From JANXQG01 sp963824275 (GTDB lineage: Bacteria; Planctomycetota; Planctomycetia; Pirellulales; Thermoguttaceae), in assembly GCA_963824275.1 (NCBI GenBank), contig CAWGOT010000003.1:1674001-1738000 (forward strand): a DNA stretch of 64,000 bases. Reading direction: 5' to 3'. Below the pieces are notes generated by a model. It had not been told where the DNA came from. It searched no databases and saw only the letters and a program-made list of their open reading frames with translations. The position numbers and the translations under genes were made by a program. Shown here piece after piece: positions 47,819 to 57,349 of the stretch. Every line of letters starts with the position of its first letter. Within the stretch, counting starts at the first letter, position 1.

Positions 47819-48473
47819 TTTCCCGTGCCAACGTCTTTAGAATCGCGAGAAGGTCGACGCCCGTCCGCTTCTTCACGTATTCCCAGGCCGCGTCGCCATG
47901 GAAATACTGGCCCTTTACGCCTTGGTATAGCGTTTCGAGGGTTTCCTGAATCCTGATGGCTTGAGCGCGATTCGGATAGTAGAACATGACCCGGATCGGC
48001 GTGTGCCCGGCATCGACAATTGCACGGATTCGCGTGTGTTCCTTCGTGATGTGGTCGCCGTCGGTTGTCGCATCTCTCCACTTGATCTCGATCGCATCGC
48101 GCGATACCAGGCAATCGATCTCAAAAGTCTTGGGACGCCGGCCTTGGGTATTCGGTATCCGAACCGATCCCGATTCCGGAAACTTCTCGTGAAAGCAGAG
48201 CTTGGCAGCTTCCTCCAGGAACGATCCGGCGTACTTGTACAGGAATCGTCCCTTGTTTTGGTACTCGTCCACGAGCCGGCCTTCCCGATCGCCCACGCCC
48301 AAGACCTGGTAGATCAGGCAGTGTGACCTGTCGTCTCCTTTCATCTCGTCAAGCCGTCCCTCGATCGCGCTTTTCAGCCGGTCCGCGTACTTCCGCGCGA
48401 GAAGGCGGATAGTCTCCTCGATTTCTTTCGGCTGCCGTCGTTTCAACGTCACGATCTTCTTCCGTTTTGCCAT
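47802..48473 (-). CDS. ApaLI-like type II restriction endonuclease
   Basis: 223 residues. Similar to the ApaLI family by the segments DDRSHCLIYQVLGV, DEYQNKGRFLYKYAGSFLEE and, at the active site, FEIDCLVSRDAIEIKWRDATTDGDHITKEH, where Asp and Glu-x-Lys form a PD-(D/E)XK centre. ApaLI cuts GTGCAC; the same site here is an inference. ATG at 48473 was preferred over an upstream extension because MAKRKK is a natural start. The gene comes before and overlaps its methyltransferase, so the two are co-translated. Confidence 0.85.
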   Translation of the reverse strand: MAKRKKIVTLKRRQPKEIEETIRLLARKYADRLKSAIEGRLDEMKGDDRSHCLIYQVLGVGDREGRLVDEYQNKGRFLYKYAGSFLEEAAKLCFHEKFPESGSVRIPNTQGRRPKTFEIDCLVSRDAIEIKWRDATTDGDHITKEHTRIRAIVDAGHTPIRVMFYYPNRAQAIRIQETLETLYQGVKGQYFHGDAAWEYVKKRTGVDLLAILKTLARENAPKN

Positions 48474-48704
48474 AGAAGGCGGAACGTCAGGTCCCGCGAG
48501 TTGTAGTGTCGATAGCGATCTCCCAAATGCGGTCGTCTGTATTATCGGCTCTCTTGACAGCGGCGGCAAGGCCCGAGGAGCCGGCGCTGACCGTAACCAG
48601 GAGCGCGGCCGCGCTCGGGTTCAGCGCCTTGTTCGATGGTCGAACTAGCGCGTCCTTTGCTGCCAAAATCTAGTTGGAAGCAGACTCTTCGTTCATCAGA
48701 TTCC

Positions 48705-51700
48705 CTACCCCTTCGCCCCATTCCCCTCCATCAAATCCTTGGCCGCCGCGCCCATCTGCGCGAAGAGGTCCTCCAGCTCGCTGGCCTCCACGGCCGAAAA
48801 GGCCACGCGGATGTCGCGCTCGCCGTCGGCAATCACGCCCACGCCGTACTTCTCCAGCAAGTGCTTGCGGAAGGTCTCCGCGTCGAGGCCCTTGAGCTTC
48901 AGGCACATGAAGTAACCGGCGTTGAAGGGATACGGCTCCCAATACTTGGCATACTCGGGTTTGGTCAGGATCTTGTGAACGCAGTTGGCCCGCGCTTCGA
49001 GGATGCCCTTCTTCTGCTTCCGCTCTTCCAGGATCGAGTCACTGGAAAGGGCCTTCACGAGCACGCTCTGGCTGGCGTGCGAGCAGTTGGAGACCGCGCT
49101 GCGGATCGCACCGGCAACCTTCTTCTCGAGGGCCGAATACAAGGCATCGTTCGAGAAGAAGGCCCGCGTGCTGAAGGTCAGCATGCCGGTCCGCAAACCC
49201 CACACAAACTCCTCCTTGGTCGGCCCGTCGACCTTGACCGCCAGGATGCGGTCGTGGAGGTTGACCAGCCGGGAGAAGAGCGATTCCTCGGCCAGCTCGT
49301 CGCCGTAGAAAAGGCCGAAATAAGCGTCATCGGTGACCACGATCAGGTTGCGGCCGTCGTCGGCCGCTTCCTGCAACGCCGCCACGATCTGATCGGCCTC
49401 CGACTTGGTGATCGAATAGCCCGTGGGGTTGTTGGGGAAGTTGAGGATCAGCATCGTCTTCCAGCTCCCGGCGCGGGTGGCCAGGGCCTGTCGCAGGGCC
49501 TCGACGTTGAAGCGGCCCACCGCGTTGTAGAAGGGGAACAAGCCCAACTGGGCCCGCAGCCGCACGCCGAAAAGGAGCTCGTAGTTCTCCCAGAACTTGT
49601 CGGGCAAAAGGACCATGTCGTTGCGGTCGAGAAACAGGTCGCCGACGAGGCTCAGGGCGTGCGTCACGCCGCCGGTGACGATCGGCAGCGAGAAGCTCTT
49701 GCCCGCCAGGCTGGGGTTCTTGCGGATCAGCTCCTCGCGCCACTTCTTCCGCAGGTCGGGGCGGCCGGTGGCGGGCGCGTAGGTCAAGGCCTCGGCCGGC
49801 GTGAGGTCGTTGAAATACTTCATCACCGAGGGCAGGAACATCGGCTTGCCCTTCTCCCGCGCGATGCCGATCGTGGCGTCGTACCGCTTGGCCTTGTCCT
49901 TGGCCTCGGCGCTCTGGGCCAGGATGCCCTTGGGGAAAAAGAGCCGCTTGCCCAGGTCGGAGAGCATGCTGTAGACGTGCGGGTTCTCGCGGTTGATCGT
50001 CTCGTTGAGCTCCTTGGCCAGGGGACGGATCTCCACGCCCGGCTTCAAGAGCGTGATCGGCGTCCGCAGCCGCTGCCGCAGGCTTTCCAACTGGTCCCAC
50101 AAGGCCCGCGGGAAACGCGACCCGAACTGCTGGAAGAAGCTGGCCACGTCCTCGGTCTCGGCGTACCAGTCGCTGCGATTCACGGCCACCAGCTTCTCGA
50201 CGCTCTCCGAGGGCAGATCGAGACCGTTGAGGTCGAGGCTCTCGGGCGTGGGCACGTAGCCGATCGGCGTCCGCATGGCCTCGGCGTCGCCGCGGCAACG
50301 GTCGAGGATCCACTCGATCACGCGGAGGTTCTCGCCGTAGCCCGGCCAGAGGAACTTGCCGTTCTCGTCGGTGCGGAACCAGTTGACGTGGAAGATCCGC
50401 GGGGGATTGGCCATCCGCCGGCCCATCGACAGCCAGTGCTCGAAGTAGTCGCCCATGTGGTAGCCGCAGAAGGGCAGCATGGCCATCGGGTCGCGGCGGA
50501 CCTCGCCCTGCTTGCCGACCTGGGCGGCCGTCCGCTCCGAGGCCATCGTGGCGCCGACGAACGTGCCGTGCTCCCAGTCGAAGGCCTCATAGACCAGCGG
50601 CGCCAGCGATGCCCGGCGGCCGCCGAAAATGATCGCCGAAATCGGCACGCCGTGGTGGTGCTCCGTGCGCCGCGAGATGGAAGGGCACTGCGTCAACGGG
50701 GCGGTGAAACGGCTGTTGGGATGCGCCCCCAGGACGGGCTTGCCGTGGGCGTCCTTCATGCCCGGTTTCCAGGGGCGGCCTTGCCAGTCGGTCCCTTCGG
50801 CCGGCGGCTCGCCTTCGCCCCCTTCCCACCACACGTTGCCGTCCTCGGTGAGCACGACGTTGGTGTAGATGGTGTTGCGGGTGATGGTCTTCATCATGTT
50901 CGGGTTGCTCTTGTGGTTGGTTCCCGGGGCCACGCCGAAGAACCCGCTCTCGGGATTGATGGCCCACAGCCGCCCGTCGGTATCGATCCGCATCCAGGCG
51001 ATGTCGTCGCCGACGGTCCAGATGCGATAGCCCTTGACCTTCAGGCCCTCGGGCGGAACGAGCATGGCGAGGTTGGTCTTGCCGCATGCGCTGGGGAAGG
51101 CGGCGGCGATGTACTCGATGCGGCCCTTGGGGTCTTCGATGCCCATGATCAGCATGTGCTCGGCCATCCAGCCTTCGCTCTTGCCGAGGTAGCTGGCGAT
51201 CCGCAGCGCCAGGCACTTCTTGCCCAGGAGCACGTTGCCGCCGTAGCCGGAGCCGCAGCTCCAGATCGTGTTGTCTTCGGGGAAGTGGAGGATCAGGCGG
51301 CGCTTGATGTCCAGGTCGGCCTTGCCGTGCAGGCACTTCGTGAACTCGCCGCCGCTGCCGAGCTGCTTCAGGACGGGCGAGCCGACGTGCGTCATGATCC
51401 GCATGTTCAGGACGACGTAGATGCTGTCGGTCAGTTCGACGCCGATCTTGCTGAAGGGCGAGCCGACGGGCCCCATCGAGAAGGGGATCACGTACATCTT
51501 CCGCCCCCGCATCGAGCCCTTGAAGATCTCGCCCGCGCGGCGATAGCCTTCCTCGGGCGACATCCAGTTGTTGGTCGGGCCGGCATCCTCGCGCAAGCGT
51601 GCTGCAGATGTACGTCAGGTCTTCGGTCCGCGCCACGTCGTTGACCGCCGTGCGGTGATAGAGGCAGCCGGGGAGTTTCTCCTGATTCAGCAGGATCATC

Positions 51701-51840
51701 TCGCCCGTCTGCACGGCCTCTTGCGTGAGGCGGTCTTTCTCCTCCTCCGACCCGTCGATCCAAACAACCGAATCCGGCTCGCACAAGCGAGCCATTTCCT
51801 CCACCCATTCCTGGAGTTCCCGATGTTGATGCTGATCCAT
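48705..51840 (-). CDS. pckG: GTP-dependent PEP carboxykinase continuous with a class I/II aminotransferase (one frameshift in the N-terminus)
   Basis: About 1,044 residues. Residues 1-605 are a complete GTP-type PEP carboxykinase (FPSACGKTNLAMLVPP P-loop, GDDIAWMRID, FFGVAPGTNHKSNPNMM, NWFRTDENGKFLWPGYGENL), which makes PEP from oxaloacetate. They run without a stop into a PLP-dependent aminotransferase (LPIVTGGVTHALSL, LNFPNNPTGYSI, and the PLP-lysine motif GPTKEEFVWGLRTGML). A frame change near 51597 splits the N-terminus. No Shine-Dalgarno or ATG marks a separate aminotransferase start; a GTG lies at the junction (~50034). Either a true fusion or a stop lost by sequence error; see findings. 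Confidence 0.85.
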
Positions 51841-51890
51841 CTTATTTCTCGTCCTGACCCTAGAGCGACTTCTGACGTTACAAACCCGTT

Positions 51891-51918
51891 ATTATAACCT
51901 CGATGCCCCGATTGACCA
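51891..51918 (-). promoter_or_regulatory. Putative promoter of pckG
   Basis: On the minus strand, TGGTCA (51918-51913), a 16-bp spacer and a consensus TATAAT (51896-51891), 50 bp before the start codon. The -10 is strong, the -35 weak. Confidence 0.4.
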
Positions 51919-51934
51919 GAACCCCCTCGCTGGA

Positions 51935-51962
51935 GGACTTAGAACTTAGGACTTAGAACTTA
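51935..51962. repeat. Two exact tandem copies of a 14-bp unit (GGACTTAGAACTTA)
   Basis: Copies at 51935-51948 and 51949-51962, followed by a decayed third copy and an inverted trace (CTAAGCACTAAG). It lies in the short gap between pckG and the O-methyltransferase gene. Confidence 0.7.
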
Positions 51963-51976
51963 GTCCTTGCTAAGCA

Positions 51977-52662
51977 CTAAGATCCAAGCACTCCATCAAC
52001 CACCAGTGCCAACGCCAGGCCATCGTGGCCCTTGCTGCCGACGACCTGCAGCACCGTGGCGATCACCCGCGGATCGGCGGCCAGTTTTTCGTTGAAACGC
52101 CGTATGGCGACCATGTCCGGCCGCGCATCGGTCAGATCGATCACGGCCCCTTGCCGCACCACATTGTCGGCGATGATCAGGCTGCCGCGGCGGGAGAGCC
52201 GCGAGCGCCCAGTCGAGATACTCCGGATAGCCCTCCTTGTCGGCGTCGATAAAGATCAGGTCAAACGGCCCGCGACCTTCGGCGGCCAGTTGCGGCAGGG
52301 ACTCCAGGGCGGGACCGATGCGGATTTCCACCCGGTCTGCCAGGCCGGCCCGCGCGATGTTGGCCCGCGCCACCGCCGCATGCTTCGCCTCGAATTCCAG
52401 CGTAACAAGCCGCCCATTCGGCGGCAGCGCCCGCGCAAGCCAGATCGTGCTATAACCGCCCAGCGTGCCGATCTCCAGAATACTGCCCACACCATGCGAG
52501 CGGGCCAGCACGTGCAGGAGTTTGCCCTGGGCGGGCGACACCTGGATTTCCGGCAAACCGGCCGCCGCGCTGCGTGGCCAGCACCGTATCGAGCACGTCG
52601 TCCGGGGGAACGAAGAGGTCGGTGAGATAGCGGTCGACGGCGGTCCAGGATTGGTCGGGCAT
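51977..52662 (-). CDS. SAM-dependent O-methyltransferase, class I (two frameshifts)
   Basis: About 228 residues after joining frames near 52575 and 52180. The catechol/caffeoyl-CoA O-methyltransferase family motifs are clear: SILEIGTLGGYSTIWLARAL (motif I), VTLEFEAKHAAVARANIARA, FDLIFIDADKEGYPEYLDWA (metal-binding Asp), and a C-terminus with GVIDLTD-like and LPVGSKGHDGL-like segments. It methylates a small hydroxylated compound; the substrate is unknown. ATG at 52662 gives the full N-terminus (MPDQSWTAVDRYL). Confidence 0.82.
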
Positions 52663-52944
52663 GGGCTCTCTTGGGAGGCATTTTGCACGGGTCTGCCTGA
52701 TTCTATCCCCAGTGGCGACCGAAATATAGGGTCCCAGCGGTCCCAGCGCCCTTTTTTCCACACGGCGACCTGGGCCATGTTGCCCCGATGCAACATCACC
52801 GACCAGACAGGCAACGCCGGCCAAAGCGGCCGGATCAACGCTAAACCGTTTGCAGTTCGATAGTTCGCGCCGTTGATCGATTGCGGCCCTGGGCACGGCA
52901 TTGCGTTTGCTCCCCTTAAAACCGCTGGTCTGGCAGCGGACGCC

Positions 52945-53833
52945 ATGTTGCGACTTCCATCAACCGTTCTTCGTCTTTCCACTTCCATGCATGCCCGAGA
53001 ACTTGTCGAACTGGCTTCCATCCTTTCCGCCCAAGGGCCCATGCTCATCCGCAGCGCGCCGCGGCTTTCCAGCCATGGCGTGCAGCAGTATTGGACCGCG
53101 TCCAAATGCCGCCTCGATCGCTGGGCCCGCAACCTCAAGAGCTTTGCCGCCGACGCGACCCAGGTGGATGCCACCGCCGTGCGGGTGCAATGGCCCTATG
53201 TCCGCGGCGTGTTGGAAGAGATCCTTACCGGCGAGGTGCTGACCCGCGTGTGGACCGCGGTGCTCTGCCTTTACGATCGGCAGCATGGCGGCAACGAGTT
53301 CGAGTCGCTGGCCCGCAGCATCATGATCGGGCACCTGGAGGCCCGGCATCGCGTGCTGATGTTGCTCGTCCGCGGTCCTGGCGTCGACGCCGAGGGGGCG
53401 GTAAAGCTCAATCATCTCCGCCGCCGCGCGGAACGCTGGACCGATCTGCTGGTCGGGCACCTCGCCCGCTATGGCGACGTGGCAGAACTGGCCATCAACG
53501 TCGATCGGGCGGTCGAGTTCTCGCGGGACCTGGAGTTCCAAACCGATCAGGCAAGGTGGGCGGCAGGCCTGGCCGCTGCTACAGGCTTCCCTGCAGGCGG
53601 CCTTTCAGCGCGGACTGGCGCCGGTCAGTCCCAACGAAGACCTCAACGCCCAGATCGCCTCGGCCATTCTCTCTTGCTTTCCCGCCGATCTGTTCGATTC
53701 GACCGGCCTTTTCCGCTCGCTCTGGCTGCACCGCATGTCGAACGTCACCAGCGACGTGCAGGGCATGATCGATTCGCTGGTCGGCTCCGGGACGGAGGGA
53801 GTTGAGGAGCGGTCGCGGCGATTCGGAAGATAA
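52945..53833 (+). CDS. Conserved hypothetical helical protein (one frameshift)
   Basis: About 296 residues from ATG 52945; a second ATG at 52987 (MHARELVELASILSAQGPM) is equally plausible. The protein is all-helical in appearance, rich in Arg, Trp and Leu, without membrane segments or catalytic motifs (RWARNLKSFAADATQVDATAV, ELAINVDRAVEFSRDLEFQ). A frame change near 53575 joins the last ~85 residues. I do not recognise the family. It stands alone between the O-methyltransferase (opposite strand) and a toxin-antitoxin pair. Confidence 0.55.
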
Positions 53834-53931
53834 GAGGGTGGCATGGGTGTCATGCCTCTTCACGCGGCCGTCAACGACTTGCACTACAGGGCTCGGGCGA
53901 TACGGAAGATGCGAAGATGACCAGGCCTCCC

Positions 53932-53960
53932 TTGACGACACATGCATCATTCGGTAGGAT
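53932..53960 (+). promoter_or_regulatory. Sigma-70-like promoter for the second MazEF-type module
   Basis: TTGACG at 53932-53937, a 17-bp spacer and TAGGAT at 53955-53960, 37 bp before the antitoxin start. AAGGAG at 53985-53990 is the Shine-Dalgarno. Confidence 0.5.
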
Positions 53961-53996
53961 GAATTGTCATACCAGGAGTTGTGCAAGGAGTTACCG

Positions 53997-54239
53997 ATGG
54001 CAACCGTAAAAATCGCCGTCACTCTAGATCGAGACGTGCTCGCACGGCTCGACCAACTTGTCGAGGAAAAGAGATTTCCCAATCGCAGCCGTGCCGTACA
54101 AGAGGCCGTCAGTGACAAGTTGGATCGCCTGCAGCGGACCCGCCTCGCACGAGAGTGTGGCAAGCTCGACCCAGCATTCGAGAAGGCTATGGCCGAAGAA
54201 GGCTTGGCCCAGGATTGGAAAGAATGGCCCGAATACTGA
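53997..54239 (+). CDS. Ribbon-helix-helix antitoxin
   Basis: 80 residues with a typical RHH fold: the beta-strand TVKIAVTLDRDVLARLDQLV, then helix KRFPNRSRAVQEAVSDKLDRL, and an acidic toxin-binding tail (DPAFEKAMAEEGLAQDWKEWPEY). It represses its own promoter in known systems and neutralises the MazF-like toxin encoded next, whose start it overlaps by 16 bp. The gene is intact. Confidence 0.85.
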   Translation: MATVKIAVTLDRDVLARLDQLVEEKRFPNRSRAVQEAVSDKLDRLQRTRLARECGKLDPAFEKAMAEEGLAQDWKEWPEY

Positions 54240-54562
54240 GAGGTGACGTCGTCTGGGCAGACCTCGATCCGGTCCGCGGCCACGAACAAGGTGGTGTCCG
54301 GCCGGTCGTCGTAATCAGCGACGATGTGTTCAATGTTCGTTCCGGCACGGCCATCGTCATGGCCATAACCAGTCAACCGCAGCGTGCAGGATTTCCGTTG
54401 ACTCTGGAACTCACAAATATCCGCCTCCCTAAACGGTCGTGGGTCAAGATCGGTCAAGTGCGAACGCTGGCCGTAAAGCGCATCGGCAAGAAAATCGCGC
54501 AGCTTGATCCAGAGGACATGGGCCGAATTCTCGAAGGACTTAACGAGATTTGCGGGGCCTGA
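54224..54562 (+). CDS. mazF: MazF-type mRNA interferase toxin
   Basis: 112 residues with a clear MazF barrel: RGDVVWADLDPVRGHEQGGVRPVVVIS, then the GTAIVMAITSQ strand, LTNIRLPKRSWVKIGQVRTLAVKRI, and a helical end. These toxins cut mRNA at short sites. Overlap with the antitoxin gene indicates coupled translation. The gene is intact and complete, unlike many neighbours. Confidence 0.9.
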   Translation: MARILRGDVVWADLDPVRGHEQGGVRPVVVISDDVFNVRSGTAIVMAITSQPQRAGFPLTLELTNIRLPKRSWVKIGQVRTLAVKRIGKKIAQLDPEDMGRILEGLNEICGA

Positions 54563-54639
54563 CCGCAGTTTCATTCCGCGACGCGAGCCGCACATTCCGA
54601 TCTTGGCTCTTCCTGTCCCCAGCGGCTATAATCCTCCCC

Positions 54640-55628
54640 ATGAGCCGCTATGAACTGTTCGATCGCCGTCGCGTGGAGCTTTGGCCGCTGGCCCAACGGG
54701 GTCACGACGTGCTGGCCGCCGATTGCCGCCCGCCAAGCCCTCCAGAGCTGCCATTCGCCCATCCGGACCTGCCCGATTTCATCCAGCGAATCGTCGCGGC
54801 CCGCCGTGCAGGGCGGCCGGTCATTCTGATGATGGGCGCCCATGCCATCAAGCTCGGCCTGTCGCCGTTTCTCATCGATCTGATCGAGCGGAAATGGATC
54901 ACGCACCTGGCCACCAACGGCGCGGGACTGGTCCACGATTTCGAACTGGCCAGCTTCGGCGGCACGAGCGAAAACGTGGCCCGCTGGATTCAGGCCGGCC
55001 AGTTCGGACTGTGGCAGGAAACGAGCCGGCTGAACGAGATTGCCCGGCTGGCGGCCGCCGCGGGCGAAGGGCTGGGCGAAGCGGCCGGCCGGATCCTGGC
55101 CGGCGAACCGGCCCCGCACGCCGCCGTGAGCGTGGCCGCCGCGGCCTGGCGGGAGGGCGTGCCGATGACGGTCCACGTGGGCATCGGTTGCGACATCATC
55201 CACGCCCACCCCAACTGCGACGGCGCCGCCTGGGCGCGGCCAGCGATACCGACTTCCTCATCTTCGCACGATCGGTCGAAGACCTCCCCGGCGGCGTCTT
55301 CATCAACTTCGGCACGGCCGTGACAGGGCCGGAGGTCTTCCTGAAAGCCCTCTCGATGGCCCGCAACCTGGCCCGCCAACGCGGCGAGGCGCCCGGCGGC
55401 TTCACCACCGCGGTCTTCGATCTGATGGACCTGCCGGAGAATTGGCGGCAGGGCACGCCGTCCAAAGACCAGAGCCGCTATTACTATCGGCCGTGGAAGA
55501 CGATCCTGGCGCGGACGGTGGCGGGAGGAGGGCAGAGCTATTATTTCTGTGGCGACCATCGGCTGACGCTACCAACGCTCTGGGCAGAATTGGCGGACCA
55601 CGACTGGCGGCCCCCAAGGGGTGGATGA
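54640..55628 (+). CDS. Deoxyhypusine-synthase-like conserved protein (one frameshift)
   Basis: About 329 residues. The segment MMGAHAIKLGLSPFLIDLIER followed by WITHLATNGAGLVHDFELA, and later VHVGIGCDIIHAHPNCDGAA and GGVFINFGTAVTGPEVFLKAL, resembles the nucleotide-binding core of deoxyhypusine synthases, but the lysine-containing active site of those enzymes is not evident. A frame change near 55235 divides the gene. The similarity is my reading of the pattern, not a verified assignment; the role is unknown. Confidence 0.5.
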
Positions 55629-55729
55629 ATCGGCCAATGAGGCCCGGGTTCTGGTGGGACTCGTCGACCAAGCTGTGCTCGGTGCCCGTCGGCCCGCCCT
55701 ACGGCTGGCATTTTCGCCCCGTCCGCTAG
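55625..55729 (+). CDS. Very small ORF, 34 residues
   Basis: It starts within the stop region of the preceding gene (MRPGFWWDSSTKLCSVP, ending RPVR). Rich in Trp and Pro. It may be a genuine short protein or the tail of the preceding gene in another frame. Weak case. Confidence 0.2.
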   Translation: MNRPMRPGFWWDSSTKLCSVPVGPPYGWHFRPVR

Positions 55730-55824
55730 GAACTGCGCAGAGGTCTAAATTCCGGCCGGTCTGGAGTTTTCCGGCACTTCCAACCGAAGTTTAGTAGCGG
55801 CGTAAAGAATCACTTCGGTAGACC

Positions 55825-56292
55825 GTGTCCAGAACCCCCTCCTTCGCCGCGCGCCTGCCAGCGCGCCAACGCGAGGCTTCCGGACAGGTTCTCAGCGGAA
55901 AGGTATCGCCTTTGAATCGCTCGCTGACTGTCCTCTTGCCCGTCCGCAATGCCCAATCGACCCTGGCAGCCACGGTGAGCCGGGTGTTGGAGATGGCCTC
56001 GGACTTGAGTGAGCGTTTCGAGCTCTTGATCATCGACGACAGCTCATCGGACGCCACGGCCGAAGTGATCCGCGAACTTTCACGGCAATACCCGCAAATC
56101 CGCACGCTGCGCCATAGCCAGCCGATGGGTGAAGACGCCGCGGTGCGAGCGGCCTTCGCCCTGAGCCAGGGGGACGTGGTCGTCGTTCGCGGCGAAGGGT
56201 CTCCTACGTTTGAGCGGCTTTCTTGGGCCAGCCAACCGGTGCGTCCCAATTTTCTCGGCCGTGTGCGGAACCATGTTCGCGGTGGCCTATAA
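55825..56292 (+). CDS. Glycosyltransferase family 2 N-terminal domain, truncated
   Basis: About 155 residues. SLTVLLPVRNAQSTLAATV starts a GT-A fold; LLIIDDSSSDATAEVIREL gives the nucleotide-sugar-binding Asp pair, and QGDVVVVRGEGS takes the place of the usual DxD region. The acceptor-binding half is missing and the frame ends after a short unrelated tail, so it is probably cut short. The GTG at 55825 or the TTG at 55912 could be the start. Confidence 0.5.
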   Translation: MSRTPSFAARLPARQREASGQVLSGKVSPLNRSLTVLLPVRNAQSTLAATVSRVLEMASDLSERFELLIIDDSSSDATAEVIRELSRQYPQIRTLRHSQPMGEDAAVRAAFALSQGDVVVVRGEGSPTFERLSWASQPVRPNFLGRVRNHVRGGL

Positions 56293-56827
56293 AGTGGCTT
56301 ACCACCAAGTCCTAGGCCGGAGCGTATTCAACGGCTGACCGCCAAGGCTTGTTAGTTCCTTGTTTACGCGATGTTTGCGTTTTGTTCTCAGAAGAACGAA
56401 TTCTCGGCGCGAGCTTGCTAATCGGTTTGACCCATTGTATTATGGGAATTGGAAGGGGAGCTTCTTCACGAATGCTCTTCAGATTGTTTCCCTGAGGGTT
56501 TGCGAGAGGGTCGCTGGTTTCCGGCCGTTGTTGAAGGTTGACAGGTGACGGAAAACACGCGCTTCGGTTCGCGATTCTCAGGACCTGTCCGTGGACCCTG
56601 CCAAGTCAGCATCGGGTGAAATGGCTCACGGGGTTCGGGCGAGTTTCACGGCCTCCAGTTCGGCGTTCGCCGAGCGGCCGGAGTCATGGTGAGGCGGGCA
56701 AGAGGATTTCGCTCCACTGTGCGGAAGGTCGGTTTGTGACCGTTTGGGGAAGTTGTATGACGCGACTCCATCGTTATTCGGGCAAGTGACGGTTCTCCAG
56801 CGGTCATGACCGCGTGAGGAACGGGTC
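56293..56827. other. Intergenic region, no gene recognised
   Basis: 535 bp with lower G+C than average. Short open frames have no protein-like pattern. The region may hold the remains of the truncated glycosyltransferase or the promoter of the next regulator gene; no conserved element was found. Confidence 0.5.
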
Positions 56828-57349
56828 ATGAGCATTGTCGAAAGTGTCGTCGGCAGCGATGCCTGTCGGGGAGTTCCTGTCCCCGCGAATGATCGAGTCT
56901 TGCATCGGATCGGCGCAGTGCGTCGTTTGCAAGGCATATCGCGCCGCACCTTGGCGCGTCGCATGAACGTGGACGTGGCGGAAATCCGCCGGCAGGAAGA
57001 GGCGACGACCGATCTCCCGCTGAGCGTGCTCTTCGAGTGGCAGAAGGCCCTCGACGTGCCCGTTTCCGAACTGCTCGCCGAGTCCGTGGACGAGCTCTCG
57101 CAACCGCTGATGCAGCGGGCGCAATTGGTTCGCCTGATGAAAACGGCGTTGGCCATCGTGGAACGCGCCGACAACGAGATCACGCGGCGGATGGCCAAGT
57201 CGCTGGTCGATCTGCTGGTGGAAGTCATGCCGGAGTTGCAGGGGATCAGCGCGTGGCACGGCGTCGGCAAGCGCCGCCGCTTGGACGAGTTGGGCATTGC
57301 CGCCTTGCGGACGCTGTCCGACAACGTCTTCATCGAGCTTGTCGATTAA
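56828..57349 (+). CDS. XRE-type helix-turn-helix protein
   Basis: 173 residues. The helix-turn-helix spans residues ~22-80 (IGAVRRLQGISRRTLARRMNVDVAEIRRQEE), followed by the SVLFEWQKALDVPVSELLAE segment common to this planctomycete regulator type, and a helical C-terminus. Its stop and the following ATG are adjacent (57349/57350), so it is co-transcribed with the CAAX-protease-related gene and may regulate it. The gene is intact. Confidence 0.78.
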   Translation: MSIVESVVGSDACRGVPVPANDRVLHRIGAVRRLQGISRRTLARRMNVDVAEIRRQEEATTDLPLSVLFEWQKALDVPVSELLAESVDELSQPLMQRAQLVRLMKTALAIVERADNEITRRMAKSLVDLLVEVMPELQGISAWHGVGKRRRLDELGIAALRTLSDNVFIELVD

